Assembly: GCF_008935055.1 (NCBI RefSeq)
Contig: NZ_CP043028.1
Coordinates: 2,138,501 to 2,202,500, forward strand
DNA: 64,000 bases
Direction: 5' to 3'
Source: Pseudobutyrivibrio xylanivorans
GTDB taxonomy: Bacteria; Bacillota; Clostridia; Lachnospirales; Lachnospiraceae
Shown here: positions 1 to 8,239 of the stretch, in pieces
Numbering within the stretch: position 1 is the stretch's first letter
Layout: the number at the start of each line of letters is the position of its first letter
The notes under the pieces: model-generated
Seen by the model: only the letters and a program-made list of their open reading frames with translations
Databases searched by the model: none
What the model was told of the DNA's origin: nothing
Translations under genes and position numbers: made by a program

Positions 1-511
1 CTCTTTCATTCATTCCTTTCATCCCTTGAATTTCAATATCAAGAAAAATGTCATTCATGATGTCATAAAGAGCATTTAAATGAATTTGATTAAAACTTTT
101 TCGTCCTTTTACATTATCAACTAAAGTATCAAAATCCGTTGGATTATAAGGAAGATTAAGTCGAGTGCCATCACAGGCAACGAGCTGATATCCATGAAAA
201 TTTTTATCTTTAGGAATACTTTGGGTAAAAAGAGAAAACAGTTCCTGAAAAGCTTCTTTTTTAATCTGATTGCGACGTTGAATCATAGCAGAAGGCAGGG
301 GTAAATCTTCTTCACCGAACATATTTAATAATTCTGAAGCCACATTATCAGCTCCAGCAATCATAGGAAATAATATAGTTTGTTCAAATGAGATTTTCTT
401 TTTTCTGGTAAAATCAGAGGATGGATTTTTTAGGAATTCATCCCGACGATCAAGCAAGGACGAAATAATCGAGAATAAGTTTTGATGAATTTCTGCAACA
501 GTAAATGACAT
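1..511 (-). CDS. IS4-type transposase, N-terminal part (runs off the left edge)
   Basis: The reverse strand has an open frame from an ATG at 511-509 to the window edge without a stop, about 170 residues. A GGAGGT ribosome site lies just upstream (522-527). The protein begins MSFTVAEIHQNLFSII and holds VACDGTRLNLP at about residue 120, which I read as the first Asp block of the DDE domain of IS4-family transposases (DNA cutting and strand transfer). The rest of the gene and the far end of the element lie outside the window. The near end of the element is probably around 685-690, where sequence similarity to other palindromic-element copies begins. The family call rests on the DGTR block and general layout, not on a search. 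Confidence 0.75.
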   Translation of the reverse strand, partial: MSFTVAEIHQNLFSIISSLLDRRDEFLKNPSSDFTRKKKISFEQTILFPMIAGADNVASELLNMFGEEDLPLPSAMIQRRNQIKKEAFQELFSLFTQSIPKDKNFHGYQLVACDGTRLNLPYNPTDFDTLVDNVKGRKSFNQIHLNALYDIMNDIFLDIEIQGMKGMNER

Positions 512-599
512 GATAGCACCTCCATAAAAAAGTTTTATTATCAAGGGCGGCGACATTTTTTGACTATCTTGTCAAGTGTTTTTTTGAAAAAAGCAAAAA

Positions 600-640
600 A
601 AATCAGAGGGTATTTCACCTCTGATTTAAAGAAGATCTAA
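600..640. terminator. hairpin upstream of the transposase
   Basis: AATCAGAGG and CCTCTGATT form a perfect 9-bp stem around an 8-base loop, with an A tract to the left. It would terminate leftward transcription entering the insertion sequence, a common way for such elements to limit transposase expression from outside. Confidence 0.5.
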
Positions 641-688
641 AATATAGATTTTAGGATTAGAACCTAAAGTTCTTATCTAAATGACATT

Positions 689-1015
689 GCCGCCGTCCAT
701 GGCGGCACATGCATATACATTGCAAAACTCATTTTTATTCCACTATGCTCATTCCAAAATCACGCAATTACTCCTAAGTTTGCTGCAGAGAAGCTTAATA
801 CAAATTTTATTAGTGTCTGTGTTGTGTATACTGTGGCGTTAGAAGTGCAAAGAATGAAACGGACACCCACAAATAAAGAAAGCGAAATGTAGCTTTAGAT
901 AATCACAATTTCGCGACTGTGCAATGAGAATGGACTGGGACCCCGGGTGGCTGGCGGAGCATGGTGGTGGCGGGCTGGCGGGGCAGGGGCAGGCTGGGGT
1001 GAGTGGGCACAATAA
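689..1015 (-). repeat. half copy of large palindromic element (copy 1)
   Basis: This gene-free stretch is the right half of the palindromic element seen whole at 13148-13810. It starts with the central hairpin (689-706, GCCGCC stem, loop GTCCAT) and carries the conserved blocks in order: CTCATTCCAAAATCACGCAA (743-762), AGTGTCTGTG, GAAGTGCAAAGAATGAAA and GACACCCAC, then a GC-rich outer arm containing GGGTGGCTGGCGG. By arm type it lies in the minus orientation. The left half is missing: the neighbouring DNA belongs to the IS4-type element, so the insertion appears to have landed beside the central hairpin. I see no protein gene here. Confidence 0.7.
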
Positions 1016-1050
1016 TAGTGGCCCCACACTGGATAGTGGAGAGCCGCCGG
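1016..1050 (-). terminator. probable terminator of the small XRE operon
   Basis: GGCCCCACACTGG and the following TGGAGAGCC form an imperfect GC-rich hairpin. Read on the minus strand it follows the 94-residue gene. It closely resembles the better terminator at 13816-13850 that ends the symporter gene, which also abuts a palindromic element. Confidence 0.45.
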
Positions 1051-1066
1051 ATATACGTTATTCATA

Positions 1067-1351
1067 CTAGATTATGTTCAGGAGGAGTCGGTTGTAGTCG
1101 CGTTCTTCCAGGAGGTCGAGGACGCGGCGTGCGTAAGAGTACTGAGTACGATTGATGGAGATAACGTAGACTTTGTCGGCGCCGTTATAGATGTGGCGGC
1201 GGAATAAAGGTACGCGATGTCTCGAGCGGACAAAGGATACGGATTGCTCTAAGAGTAAGTCTGCAGTGTGATTGGAGACGATGCGATTAGTGGTTTCACA
1301 AAGTACAACGTCTTTGTTTATATTCTTGGATAACTTTGGTTTCTTTTTCAT
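1067..1351 (-). CDS. small hypothetical protein, 94 aa, downstream of XRE regulator
   Basis: A 94-residue basic protein that I do not recognise. It begins MKKKPKLSKNINKDVV and contains RSRHRVPLFRRHIYNGADK and a C-terminal helix RVLDLLEERDYNRLLLN. It starts 13 bases after the stop of the XRE gene on the same strand, so the two are surely cotranscribed. The pairing suggests a toxin-antitoxin or small regulatory module with the regulator first (HigBA-like arrangement reversed), but I see no RelE/HigB toxin signature. Function unknown. Confidence 0.7.
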   Translation of the reverse strand: MKKKPKLSKNINKDVVLCETTNRIVSNHTADLLLEQSVSFVRSRHRVPLFRRHIYNGADKVYVISINRTQYSYARRVLDLLEERDYNRLLLNII

Positions 1352-1364
1352 TTCATATAGCCTT

Positions 1365-1610
1365 TCAGTTTAGATGGATATCAAGGGTTTTCCCCATAGA
1401 TTCGGCAACCTTTACAAGGAAATCCAGAGAGGGATTATACTTGCCGCTTTCCATTCTGGATATGTTTGATTTTTGAGTGCCGACACGCTCAGCAAGAGTC
1501 TGCTGGGTCAGCTGCAATTCATGGCGAGTGTCACGAAGCTCCCTAGCGATGGAATGGCGTGTCGCTAAAGCTTGCGGTGTGACAATTCCATCGGAGTATC
1601 GATTTTTCAT
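1365..1610 (-). CDS. XRE-family HTH regulator (antitoxin-like), 81 aa
   Basis: A small DNA-binding protein made almost entirely of one HTH_3 (Cro/C1) domain: LTQQTLAERVGTQKSNISR at about residues 34-52, then MESGKYNPSLDFLVKVAESM. The ATG at 1610 has a GAGGT ribosome site upstream. Size, position first in a two-gene unit, and a perfect palindrome in its promoter (1632-1649) fit an autoregulating repressor such as a type II antitoxin. Its partner would be the 94-residue gene next to it; that protein's role is not known. Confidence 0.85.
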   Translation of the reverse strand: MKNRYSDGIVTPQALATRHSIARELRDTRHELQLTQQTLAERVGTQKSNISRMESGKYNPSLDFLVKVAESMGKTLDIHLN

Positions 1611-1631
1611 GTCATTACCTCATGCTTAAAA

Positions 1632-1649
1632 GTTATCATATATGATAAC
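1632..1649. promoter_or_regulatory. 18-bp perfect palindrome, likely XRE operator
   Basis: GTTATCATATATGATAAC is a perfect inverted repeat placed 22 bases upstream of the XRE start codon, where a repressor dimer would block transcription. It also lies in the divergent gap to the GH5-like gene (start 1758), whose likely -10 (TATAAT, 1705-1710) is near. Binding by the adjacent XRE protein is inference. Confidence 0.6.
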
Positions 1650-1757
1650 ATAATACAATAGATTTCACAATAAAGTCATCCTTTTTTATAGGGGGAGATT
1701 GTACTATAATAGACTTCAAATGGATGGTTACAGATGTAGCCTTTTTGGAGGGAGCTT

Positions 1758-3074
1758 ATGGTTAGCAGAAAACAACGTGTTCGTACAATTATTTTAGTTA
1801 TCATACTTGCCGCAGCGATTGTTGGTGGCGTGTTTGCAATTAGTTATTTTAAAGTTGGTGTTACCTTCCCATGGCAGGTAACAGGCATTCGGGAACAGCA
1901 GGACACAGCCCAAGCTGAGACACATGAGGAGTCGAAGACTGAGCCGAAGCTTGTGGTAAAGGAAGCGTCAAAGACTGAGAAAAAGGAAGAGACAAAGGTC
2001 GAGGATACCAAGTCTGAGGAGGATTCAAAGACAGTTTCAGAAGAGGAGATAACAGAAGAGAGCACTGAGAATATCGCAAAAACAGGTCAGAAGCTTGACT
2101 ATTATGGCGCACTTCATGTTGAGGATGGAAAGCTTTATGATGAAGTCGGTAATGAGGTGAGACTTTCAGGAGTTAGCTCTAATGGACTTACCTGGTATCC
2201 ACAATTTATCACTGCGGATGCTATCAAATCACTCAGAGATAACTGGGGTATCAATGTTTTCCGTCTTGCAATGTACACCAGTGATTACAATGGTTATTGT
2301 GTAGGTGGTGCAGAGAATCAGGACTATGTTAAGGATATTATCGATGATATTGTCAAGGCAGCCGCAGATAACGAGATGTATGTTATCATTGACTGGCACA
2401 TTTCTAATGACAGTAATCCGAATGAATATAAGTCAGATGCTATTCAGTTCTTTGGTGAGATGGTTCGTAAATACGAATCGAACGATAATGTAATTTATGA
2501 AATCTGCAATGAACCAAGTGGTGATACAACATGGGAAGACGTCAAGTCTTATGCAAAGGAGGTCATACCTGTAATCAGACGAATCGACAGAGATGCACTT
2601 ATCCTTGTTGGAACACCTGAAGGATGTACAGATTTAGATTCGGTTTTGGACGATCCGCTTGATTTCAATAATATTATGTATACTTATCATTTCAATGCTG
2701 GTACACAGAAGTCCAGCCAAAGAAATGTTCTCATTAATGCTGTGGAAGAAGGCCTTCCAGTTTTTGTTTCACAGTATAGCTACTATCCAGTTGATGGTGT
2801 TGGTGAATTAGATGAGCGCGAAGCTACCAGATGGAATGATTTGATGGATGATTATAATCTTTCTTCATGCATTTGGAACTTATCAAATAGCGATGAGGGC
2901 GCTGCATTAATTAATCAGTCATGTGACAAATATTATGATTTCGAGTATGATGATTTGTCAGAGCAGGGAAAGTATTTCTTTGATAAACTTTCCGATAACA
3001 GAAAAAAAGCTGAAATCCCTGAAAAGGATGACATAAAAGAAATAATAGATAGTAAGGAGACAAAGAAAAGATGA
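1758..3074 (+). CDS. membrane-anchored GH5-like protein with nucleophile Glu replaced by Gln
   Basis: A 438-residue protein: short basic N-terminus, one membrane segment (about 10-31), a Lys/Glu/Ser/Thr-rich linker (about 45-110), then a GH5 cellulase-type barrel (about 112-415). The GH5 landmarks GVSSNGLTWYP, FRLAMYT, YVIIDWHI and IYEICNEPSG (acid/base Glu252) are present. The strand-7 nucleophile, expected as VSEYG or VTEWG, reads VFVSQYSYY: Gln339 (CAG, 2772-2774) replaces the Glu. The usual YHFYA motif is YHFNA. The fold should be intact, but retaining hydrolysis is unlikely, so it may bind glucan or be a decaying cellulase. A GGAGGGAG site precedes the ATG. The stop overlaps the next ATG by 4 bases (ATGA), so it is coupled to the peptidase gene. 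Confidence 0.85.
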   Translation: MVSRKQRVRTIILVIILAAAIVGGVFAISYFKVGVTFPWQVTGIREQQDTAQAETHEESKTEPKLVVKEASKTEKKEETKVEDTKSEEDSKTVSEEEITEESTENIAKTGQKLDYYGALHVEDGKLYDEVGNEVRLSGVSSNGLTWYPQFITADAIKSLRDNWGINVFRLAMYTSDYNGYCVGGAENQDYVKDIIDDIVKAAADNEMYVIIDWHISNDSNPNEYKSDAIQFFGEMVRKYESNDNVIYEICNEPSGDTTWEDVKSYAKEVIPVIRRIDRDALILVGTPEGCTDLDSVLDDPLDFNNIMYTYHFNAGTQKSSQRNVLINAVEEGLPVFVSQYSYYPVDGVGELDEREATRWNDLMDDYNLSSCIWNLSNSDEGAALINQSCDKYYDFEYDDLSEQGKYFFDKLSDNRKKAEIPEKDDIKEIIDSKETKKR

Positions 3075-4864
3075 CAACAAATGAGAAAATCGCAGCATTG
3101 CGTAATTTAATGAGAGAAAGAGGTATCGACATGTACCTTATTCCTACAGACGATTTTCACTCATCAGAATATGTAGGAGAACACTTTAAAGCCCGCAGCT
3201 TCATGACAGGCTTTACAGGCTCTGCTGGAACAGCGATTATTACACTTGAGGAGGCACATCTTTGGGCCGATGGACGTTATTTTGTTCAGGCTGCAAAGCA
3301 GATTGCTGACTCAGAGGTTATTTTGGAGCGCATGGGTGAGCCAGGAGTTCCAGAGGTAAATGAGTTTATCGAGCAGAATTTTAAGGATGGCGGTTGCCTT
3401 GGCTTTGATGGACGTTGCGTTTCTGGAAAGAATGCTGCAAAGTATTTCGATATCGCTCAGAGCAAGGGTGGAGAGCTTGTTACAACAGAGGATTTGGTTG
3501 ATATGATTTGGGAGGACAGACCAGCTCTTCCAAAGGCTACTACATGGGTTCTTGAGGATCAGTTCTCAGGAGAGACTATGCAGTCAAAGATTAACAGAAT
3601 CCGTGAGGAAATGAAGAGCAAAAAGGCAGATGCACACCTTCTTACAAGCCTTTACGATATTGCTTATATCATGAATATTCGTGGAAACGACATTGCAAAT
3701 GTACCTGTTTTCCTTTCATTCCTTTTGATCACAGATGATAGCATTATTCTCTTTACTGACACTACAAACTGGCCAGAAGAGGTTATGAGCTATCTTAACG
3801 ATAATGCTGTAAAGCTTTATCCTTACGATATGATTTATCATTATCTCCAGAGTGCGGACATGGCTGACAGACGCGTGCTTCTTGATCAGTCAATTGTCAA
3901 CTATAACATGATCAAGGCACTGAAGGGCTCTGCAAAGATTATCGATGACAAGAACCCATCAGAGCTTATGCGTGCAATCAAGAACGAGACAGAAATCAAG
4001 AATACAAAGCTTGCTCACATCAAGGATGGTGTTGCCTGCACAAAGGCTATCAAGTGGGTTAAGGAAAACATCGGTAAGGAGCCAATGACAGAAATTACAG
4101 TTTCTGACTATTATGAGGCTCGCCGCAAGGAACAGGAGAATTTTGTAGACCTTTCCTTCGATACAATTTCAGCTTATGGACCAAACGCAGCAATGATGCA
4201 CTACAGCGCAAAGCCAGGTTCAGAGGCTACACTTAAGCCAGAGGGCTTCTTGCTTGTAGATTCTGGTGCTCACTTCCTTGAGGGCACAACAGATATTACA
4301 CGTACAATTGCACTCGGATCTCTCACACAGCAGATGAAGGAGTATTACACAGTAGTTCTTCGTTGCCATTTGAGACTTCTTGCAGCTAACTTCCCTAAGG
4401 GAGTTACAGGGGCAAACCTTGATGTACTTTCACGTGGCCCAGTTTGGGATATGGGACTTGATTATCGTTGCGGTACAGGACACGGCGTTGGCCATATCCT
4501 CAACGTTCACGAGGGACCAAACCGCTTCCACTGGAGAGTATTAAAGGGGCAGAATTCTGCAGAGATTCAGCCAGGTATGATTACAACAGACGAGCCAGGT
4601 CTTTACATCGAGGATGGCTTCGGTATTCGTATCGAAAACGAGCTTCTCTGTGTAGCAGGAGAGACAACAGAGTACGGCGACTTCCGCCACTTTGAGGCAA
4701 TTACATACTGCCCAATCGACCTTGATCCAGTTATTCCAGAGATGATGACTGAAGCAGAGAAGAAGACTCTTAACGAATATCATGCAATGGTTCGCGAAAC
4801 ACTCAAGCCATATCTCAGCGAAGAAGAATATGCTTGGCTTGAGAAGGAAACTCGTGATATTTAG
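3071..4864 (+). CDS. pepP: Xaa-Pro aminopeptidase (M24B)
   Basis: A 597-residue cytoplasmic metallopeptidase that removes N-terminal residues preceding proline. It has two creatinase-type N-terminal domains (about 1-310) and a C-terminal pita-bread catalytic domain. The metal ligands of family M24 are all visible: Asp397 in LLVDSGAH, Asp408 in GTTDITRT, the His of GTGHGVGH (about 471-475), Glu508 in TTDEPGLY and Glu522 in IRIENELL. The length of about 600 is the long, eukaryote-like APP form common in Clostridia. Its start overlaps the GH5-like stop, suggesting translational coupling, although the two activities have no evident link. Confidence 0.93.
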   Translation: MTTNEKIAALRNLMRERGIDMYLIPTDDFHSSEYVGEHFKARSFMTGFTGSAGTAIITLEEAHLWADGRYFVQAAKQIADSEVILERMGEPGVPEVNEFIEQNFKDGGCLGFDGRCVSGKNAAKYFDIAQSKGGELVTTEDLVDMIWEDRPALPKATTWVLEDQFSGETMQSKINRIREEMKSKKADAHLLTSLYDIAYIMNIRGNDIANVPVFLSFLLITDDSIILFTDTTNWPEEVMSYLNDNAVKLYPYDMIYHYLQSADMADRRVLLDQSIVNYNMIKALKGSAKIIDDKNPSELMRAIKNETEIKNTKLAHIKDGVACTKAIKWVKENIGKEPMTEITVSDYYEARRKEQENFVDLSFDTISAYGPNAAMMHYSAKPGSEATLKPEGFLLVDSGAHFLEGTTDITRTIALGSLTQQMKEYYTVVLRCHLRLLAANFPKGVTGANLDVLSRGPVWDMGLDYRCGTGHGVGHILNVHEGPNRFHWRVLKGQNSAEIQPGMITTDEPGLYIEDGFGIRIENELLCVAGETTEYGDFRHFEAITYCPIDLDPVIPEMMTEAEKKTLNEYHAMVRETLKPYLSEEEYAWLEKETRDI

Positions 4865-4887
4865 GAATAATCGTTTTTATAAAAAAT

Positions 4888-4915
4888 AGCTTGTAGGCGT
4901 AACCAGCGGAGGATT
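4888..4915 (+). repeat. 3'-end fragment of the GTAAC structured-element family
   Basis: AGCTTGTAGGCGTAACCAGC just ahead of the polA ribosome site (GGAGG) matches the 3' segment of the element at 10340-10434 (GGCTTGTGGGCGTAAC) and the tail after the element at 11308 (GTAGCCGTAACCAGCGG). Only the 3' part is recognisable here. Confidence 0.4.
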
Positions 4916-4917
4916 AG

Positions 4918-7623
4918 ATGAGCAAATTATTACTTATAGATGGCCATAGCATTGCAAACCGTGCATTCTATGGCGTGCCAGATCTTACTAATAGTCAGGG
5001 CCAGCACACCGGCGCAATCTTTGGCTTCATGAATATGATGCTCAAATTCATTGAGGATGAGCAGCCAGATAACTTTGCAGTCGCCTTCGATCTTAGTGCA
5101 CCAACCTTCAGACACAAAATGTTTGAAGCCTACAAAGGTACTAGAAAGCCTATGCTTCCTGAACTTAAAGAGCAGATCCCACGTATTCAGGAAATGCTTA
5201 AGGCAATGGGCGTACCAGTTGTTACAAAGGAAGGCTGGGAGGCTGACGATATCCTTGGAACTTTGGCTAGAATTGGCGAGGAAAAGGGCTTTGATGTGAC
5301 AATCGTTTCTGGAGACCGCGATTTGCTCCAGCTTGCCACAGAAAAGGTCAAGATTTCCATCCCAAAGACAAAGAAGACTGGAACTGAAATTGAGAATTAT
5401 TATGCTGCTGATGTTAAGGCAGCTTATGATGTTACGCCAAAGCAGTTTATTGACGTGAAGGCATTACAGGGCGATGCCTCAGATAATATTCCTGGTGTAG
5501 AGGGAATTGGTCCAAAGACTGCTCAGAAGTGGATTGCAGAGTACGGCTCAATCGAGGAGTGCCATGCACATGTTGATGAGATGAAAAAAGGCAAGGTCCT
5601 TCAGAACTTCATCGATCAGTGGGATATGGCAGTGCTTTCAAAGGAGCTTGCTACTATCAATGTTAATGCTCCAATCGAACTTGAGGAGGGCAGCACAAAG
5701 CTTGGAAATCTTTTCACTGAAGAGGCATATCTTCTTTGTAAGCAGTATGAGTTGAAAAAGCTTCTTCCAAGATTTGAGGCAACAGAGACTGCGAAGGTTC
5801 AGGACACTACATCTGAGACCTTTAAACGTATATACGAATTGGCTGATGTTGAAGAATTTTTTGACATGCTTAAAAAGTCTGGCAAGGATTTTGTCGGTGC
5901 CAGCATTATGGCTGGAGATGATAAGCGTATAAAGGGGGTTGCTCTTTCAGTAGGGGATTCTACAATCTATGTGGATTGCACTGGATTTATCACCTCAGAT
6001 TATTTGGCTCACAAGCTAATAGAAATCAGCAAGGCTGGTGTGAAGCTTTGTTTCTGGAATTTGAAGGATACAATGCATCTTATCTTTAATCTTTTGAATG
6101 AGGATGAGAAGGCAGCGGTTCTTGAAAAGGGCGGTAAGGCTGAGCTTTTCCCTAATGCTGATGATGTGGCTGTGGCAGCTTACCTTCACAACCCTATCAA
6201 AAACGAATACACGGCAGATGATGTGGCTCAGGAAATTCTTGGTATTATAATTCCAGCACCGGCAGATTTGTTCGGCAAGAAAAAGCTATCGGCTGCGCTT
6301 GAGGATGACAGCTTCCTTGAGGCTGTTACTACTTATGCCTGCTATAATGCTTATGTTGCCTACGCTTCCTATGAGAAGGTCATTGCAGAAATAGAAAAAG
6401 AGGGCATGCTTGATATTTATAAAGATATTGAGCTTCCACTTACATATACATTGTTTGATATGGAGCTTCAGGGCATCGCTATGGATGCAAAGGCTCTTTC
6501 GGAATTTGGTGATAAGCTTTCAGTTCGTATAAACGAATTGGAGCAATGCATTTACAAGCAGGCGGGAGAGGAATTTAATATTAATTCTCCAAAGCAGCTT
6601 GGTGTTATTCTTTTTGAGAAGCTTGGAATTGAAGGCGGGAAGAAGACAAAGACTGGTTATTCTACAGCCGCAGACGTTTTAGAGGAACTGTCAGCAACAA
6701 ATCCTATCATCAGTGATATTTTGGAGTACAGACAGCTGGCAAAGCTTAGAAGCACTTATGTAGAAGGACTTGCAGCATGCCTTGACGAGGATGGCCGCAT
6801 TCGTTCAACCTTTATGCAGACAGTTACGGCTACAGGTCGAATCAGCTCTACTGAGCCAAATCTTCAGAACATTCCTATTCGTATGGAGCTTGGCCGTGAG
6901 ATTCGAAAGGTATTCTTCGCAAAGGAAGGCTGCACCTTCCTTGACGCCGACTATTCGCAGATCGAGTTGAGAGTACTTGCACACATGTCAGGAGACGAGA
7001 ATCTGATTAATGCCTTCAAGGCCGGTCAGGATATTCACCGTTCAACTGCATCACTTGTTTTTGACACTCCTTTTGACGAGGTTACTGATTTGCAGCGTCG
7101 TCGTGCCAAGGCTGTAAACTTTGGAATTGTTTACGGCATCAGTGCATTTGGACTTGCAAAGGATATAGGAGTTGGCCGCAAGGAGGCTCAGGAATACATC
7201 GACAATTATTTCAAGGCTTATCCTGCTATGCATACCTTCCTGGAAGATTTGAAGTCGTCAGCCAAGGAGACTGGCTATGCCACTACAATGTACGGCAGAC
7301 GTCGACCAGTGCCGGAGCTTGCTTCATCAAACTTTATGACAAAGCAGTTTGGTGAGCGTGTGGCAATGAATTCTCCAATTCAGGGAACGGCAGCGGATAT
7401 CATCAAAATCGCTATGGTAAATGTTCACGACCGATTGCTTCGAGAGGGCTTGAAATCAAAGCTTCTTCTTCAGGTTCATGATGAACTTTTGGTGGAAACC
7501 TACGATGATGAGCGACAGGTGGTTGAAAAGCTCATTGCAGAGGAGATGGAAGGCGCAGCAGCCCTTTCAGTTCAGCTTGAAATTGACATGAATTCTGGAA
7601 AAACCTGGGATGAGGCCCATTAA
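4918..7623 (+). CDS. polA: DNA polymerase I
   Basis: A 901-residue repair and Okazaki-fragment-processing polymerase. Residues 1-290 are the 5'-3' exonuclease/flap domain (LLIDGHSIANRAF, EADDILGT, GDRDLLQLA, QGDASDNIPGVEGIGPKTA). The middle section (about 300-480) occupies the 3'-5' exonuclease position but lacks the DEDD catalytic acids, as in Bacillus and Taq enzymes, so it probably does not proofread. The polymerase domain shows motif A (DADYSQIELRVLAHMSGD), motif B (RRRAKAVNFGIVYGIS) and motif C (LLQVHDELLVE). It overlaps or abuts coaE, an arrangement often seen in Firmicutes. Confidence 0.97.
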   Translation: MSKLLLIDGHSIANRAFYGVPDLTNSQGQHTGAIFGFMNMMLKFIEDEQPDNFAVAFDLSAPTFRHKMFEAYKGTRKPMLPELKEQIPRIQEMLKAMGVPVVTKEGWEADDILGTLARIGEEKGFDVTIVSGDRDLLQLATEKVKISIPKTKKTGTEIENYYAADVKAAYDVTPKQFIDVKALQGDASDNIPGVEGIGPKTAQKWIAEYGSIEECHAHVDEMKKGKVLQNFIDQWDMAVLSKELATINVNAPIELEEGSTKLGNLFTEEAYLLCKQYELKKLLPRFEATETAKVQDTTSETFKRIYELADVEEFFDMLKKSGKDFVGASIMAGDDKRIKGVALSVGDSTIYVDCTGFITSDYLAHKLIEISKAGVKLCFWNLKDTMHLIFNLLNEDEKAAVLEKGGKAELFPNADDVAVAAYLHNPIKNEYTADDVAQEILGIIIPAPADLFGKKKLSAALEDDSFLEAVTTYACYNAYVAYASYEKVIAEIEKEGMLDIYKDIELPLTYTLFDMELQGIAMDAKALSEFGDKLSVRINELEQCIYKQAGEEFNINSPKQLGVILFEKLGIEGGKKTKTGYSTAADVLEELSATNPIISDILEYRQLAKLRSTYVEGLAACLDEDGRIRSTFMQTVTATGRISSTEPNLQNIPIRMELGREIRKVFFAKEGCTFLDADYSQIELRVLAHMSGDENLINAFKAGQDIHRSTASLVFDTPFDEVTDLQRRRAKAVNFGIVYGISAFGLAKDIGVGRKEAQEYIDNYFKAYPAMHTFLEDLKSSAKETGYATTMYGRRRPVPELASSNFMTKQFGERVAMNSPIQGTAADIIKIAMVNVHDRLLREGLKSKLLLQVHDELLVETYDDERQVVEKLIAEEMEGAAALSVQLEIDMNSGKTWDEAH

Positions 7624-7633
7624 TAGAGCAGCT

Positions 7634-8224
7634 ATGAAATTTATCGGAATTACAGGGGGCATCGGCGCTGGCAAAAGCACGGTGCTCTCTTTGCTAAAAG
7701 AAAATTTTAATTGCAGGGTTGTACTTGCAGATGAGGTGGCAGCAGAACTGATGACACCAGGACACAAATGTTTTGATGAAGTGGTCAGTTTGCCATGGCC
7801 TACTTCAATTTTAGATGACAATGGACAAATCGATCGACCACTCATGGCTAAGTATATGTTTGCCGACGATGATTTGCGTTTGAAGGTTAATGCCACAGTG
7901 CATCCGGCAGTGGAGCAAGAAGTACTAAATCAGGTAGAATTGGAAAAAGAAAAACACAATATAGAGTATTTTTTCTTGGAAGCTGCATTGCTCATAGAAT
8001 GTGGATATGGTAAACTTGTGGATGAGATGTGGTATATATACGCGAGCCCTGAGGTTCGCACCGAAAGGCTTATGGAATCCAGAGGATATACCAGAGAACG
8101 AATTGAAAACACCTTTCAGGTTCAGCGCTCAGATGAGAGCTTCAGAGAGCACTGTGACCATGTCATTGATAATAGTGGAAGTAAAGAGGAAACGCTGACT
8201 CAACTACGTTTTCTATTAAAATAA
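7634..8224 (+). CDS. coaE: dephospho-CoA kinase
   Basis: About 196 residues. It phosphorylates dephospho-CoA at the ribose 3'-OH, the last step of coenzyme A synthesis. The P-loop GITGGIGAGKST is at the N-terminus, followed by the family markers LADEVAAELM and LRLKVNATVHPAV, and EAALLIECG. I place the start at the ATG at 7634, which puts the P-loop at the usual distance from the N-terminus; an in-frame ATG at 7610 would add eight residues (MRPINRAA) and overlap polA by 14 bases. Either way it is tightly linked to polA. Confidence 0.93.
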   Translation: MKFIGITGGIGAGKSTVLSLLKENFNCRVVLADEVAAELMTPGHKCFDEVVSLPWPTSILDDNGQIDRPLMAKYMFADDDLRLKVNATVHPAVEQEVLNQVELEKEKHNIEYFFLEAALLIECGYGKLVDEMWYIYASPEVRTERLMESRGYTRERIENTFQVQRSDESFREHCDHVIDNSGSKEETLTQLRFLLK

Positions 8225-8239
8225 AAAGGGGAAGTATTC

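Noticed and set aside
839..1027. 62-residue reverse-strand frame rich in Pro/Ser/Cys
   Set aside because: It lies wholly in the GC-rich arm of palindromic copy 1, has no ribosome site, and its composition reflects the repeat.
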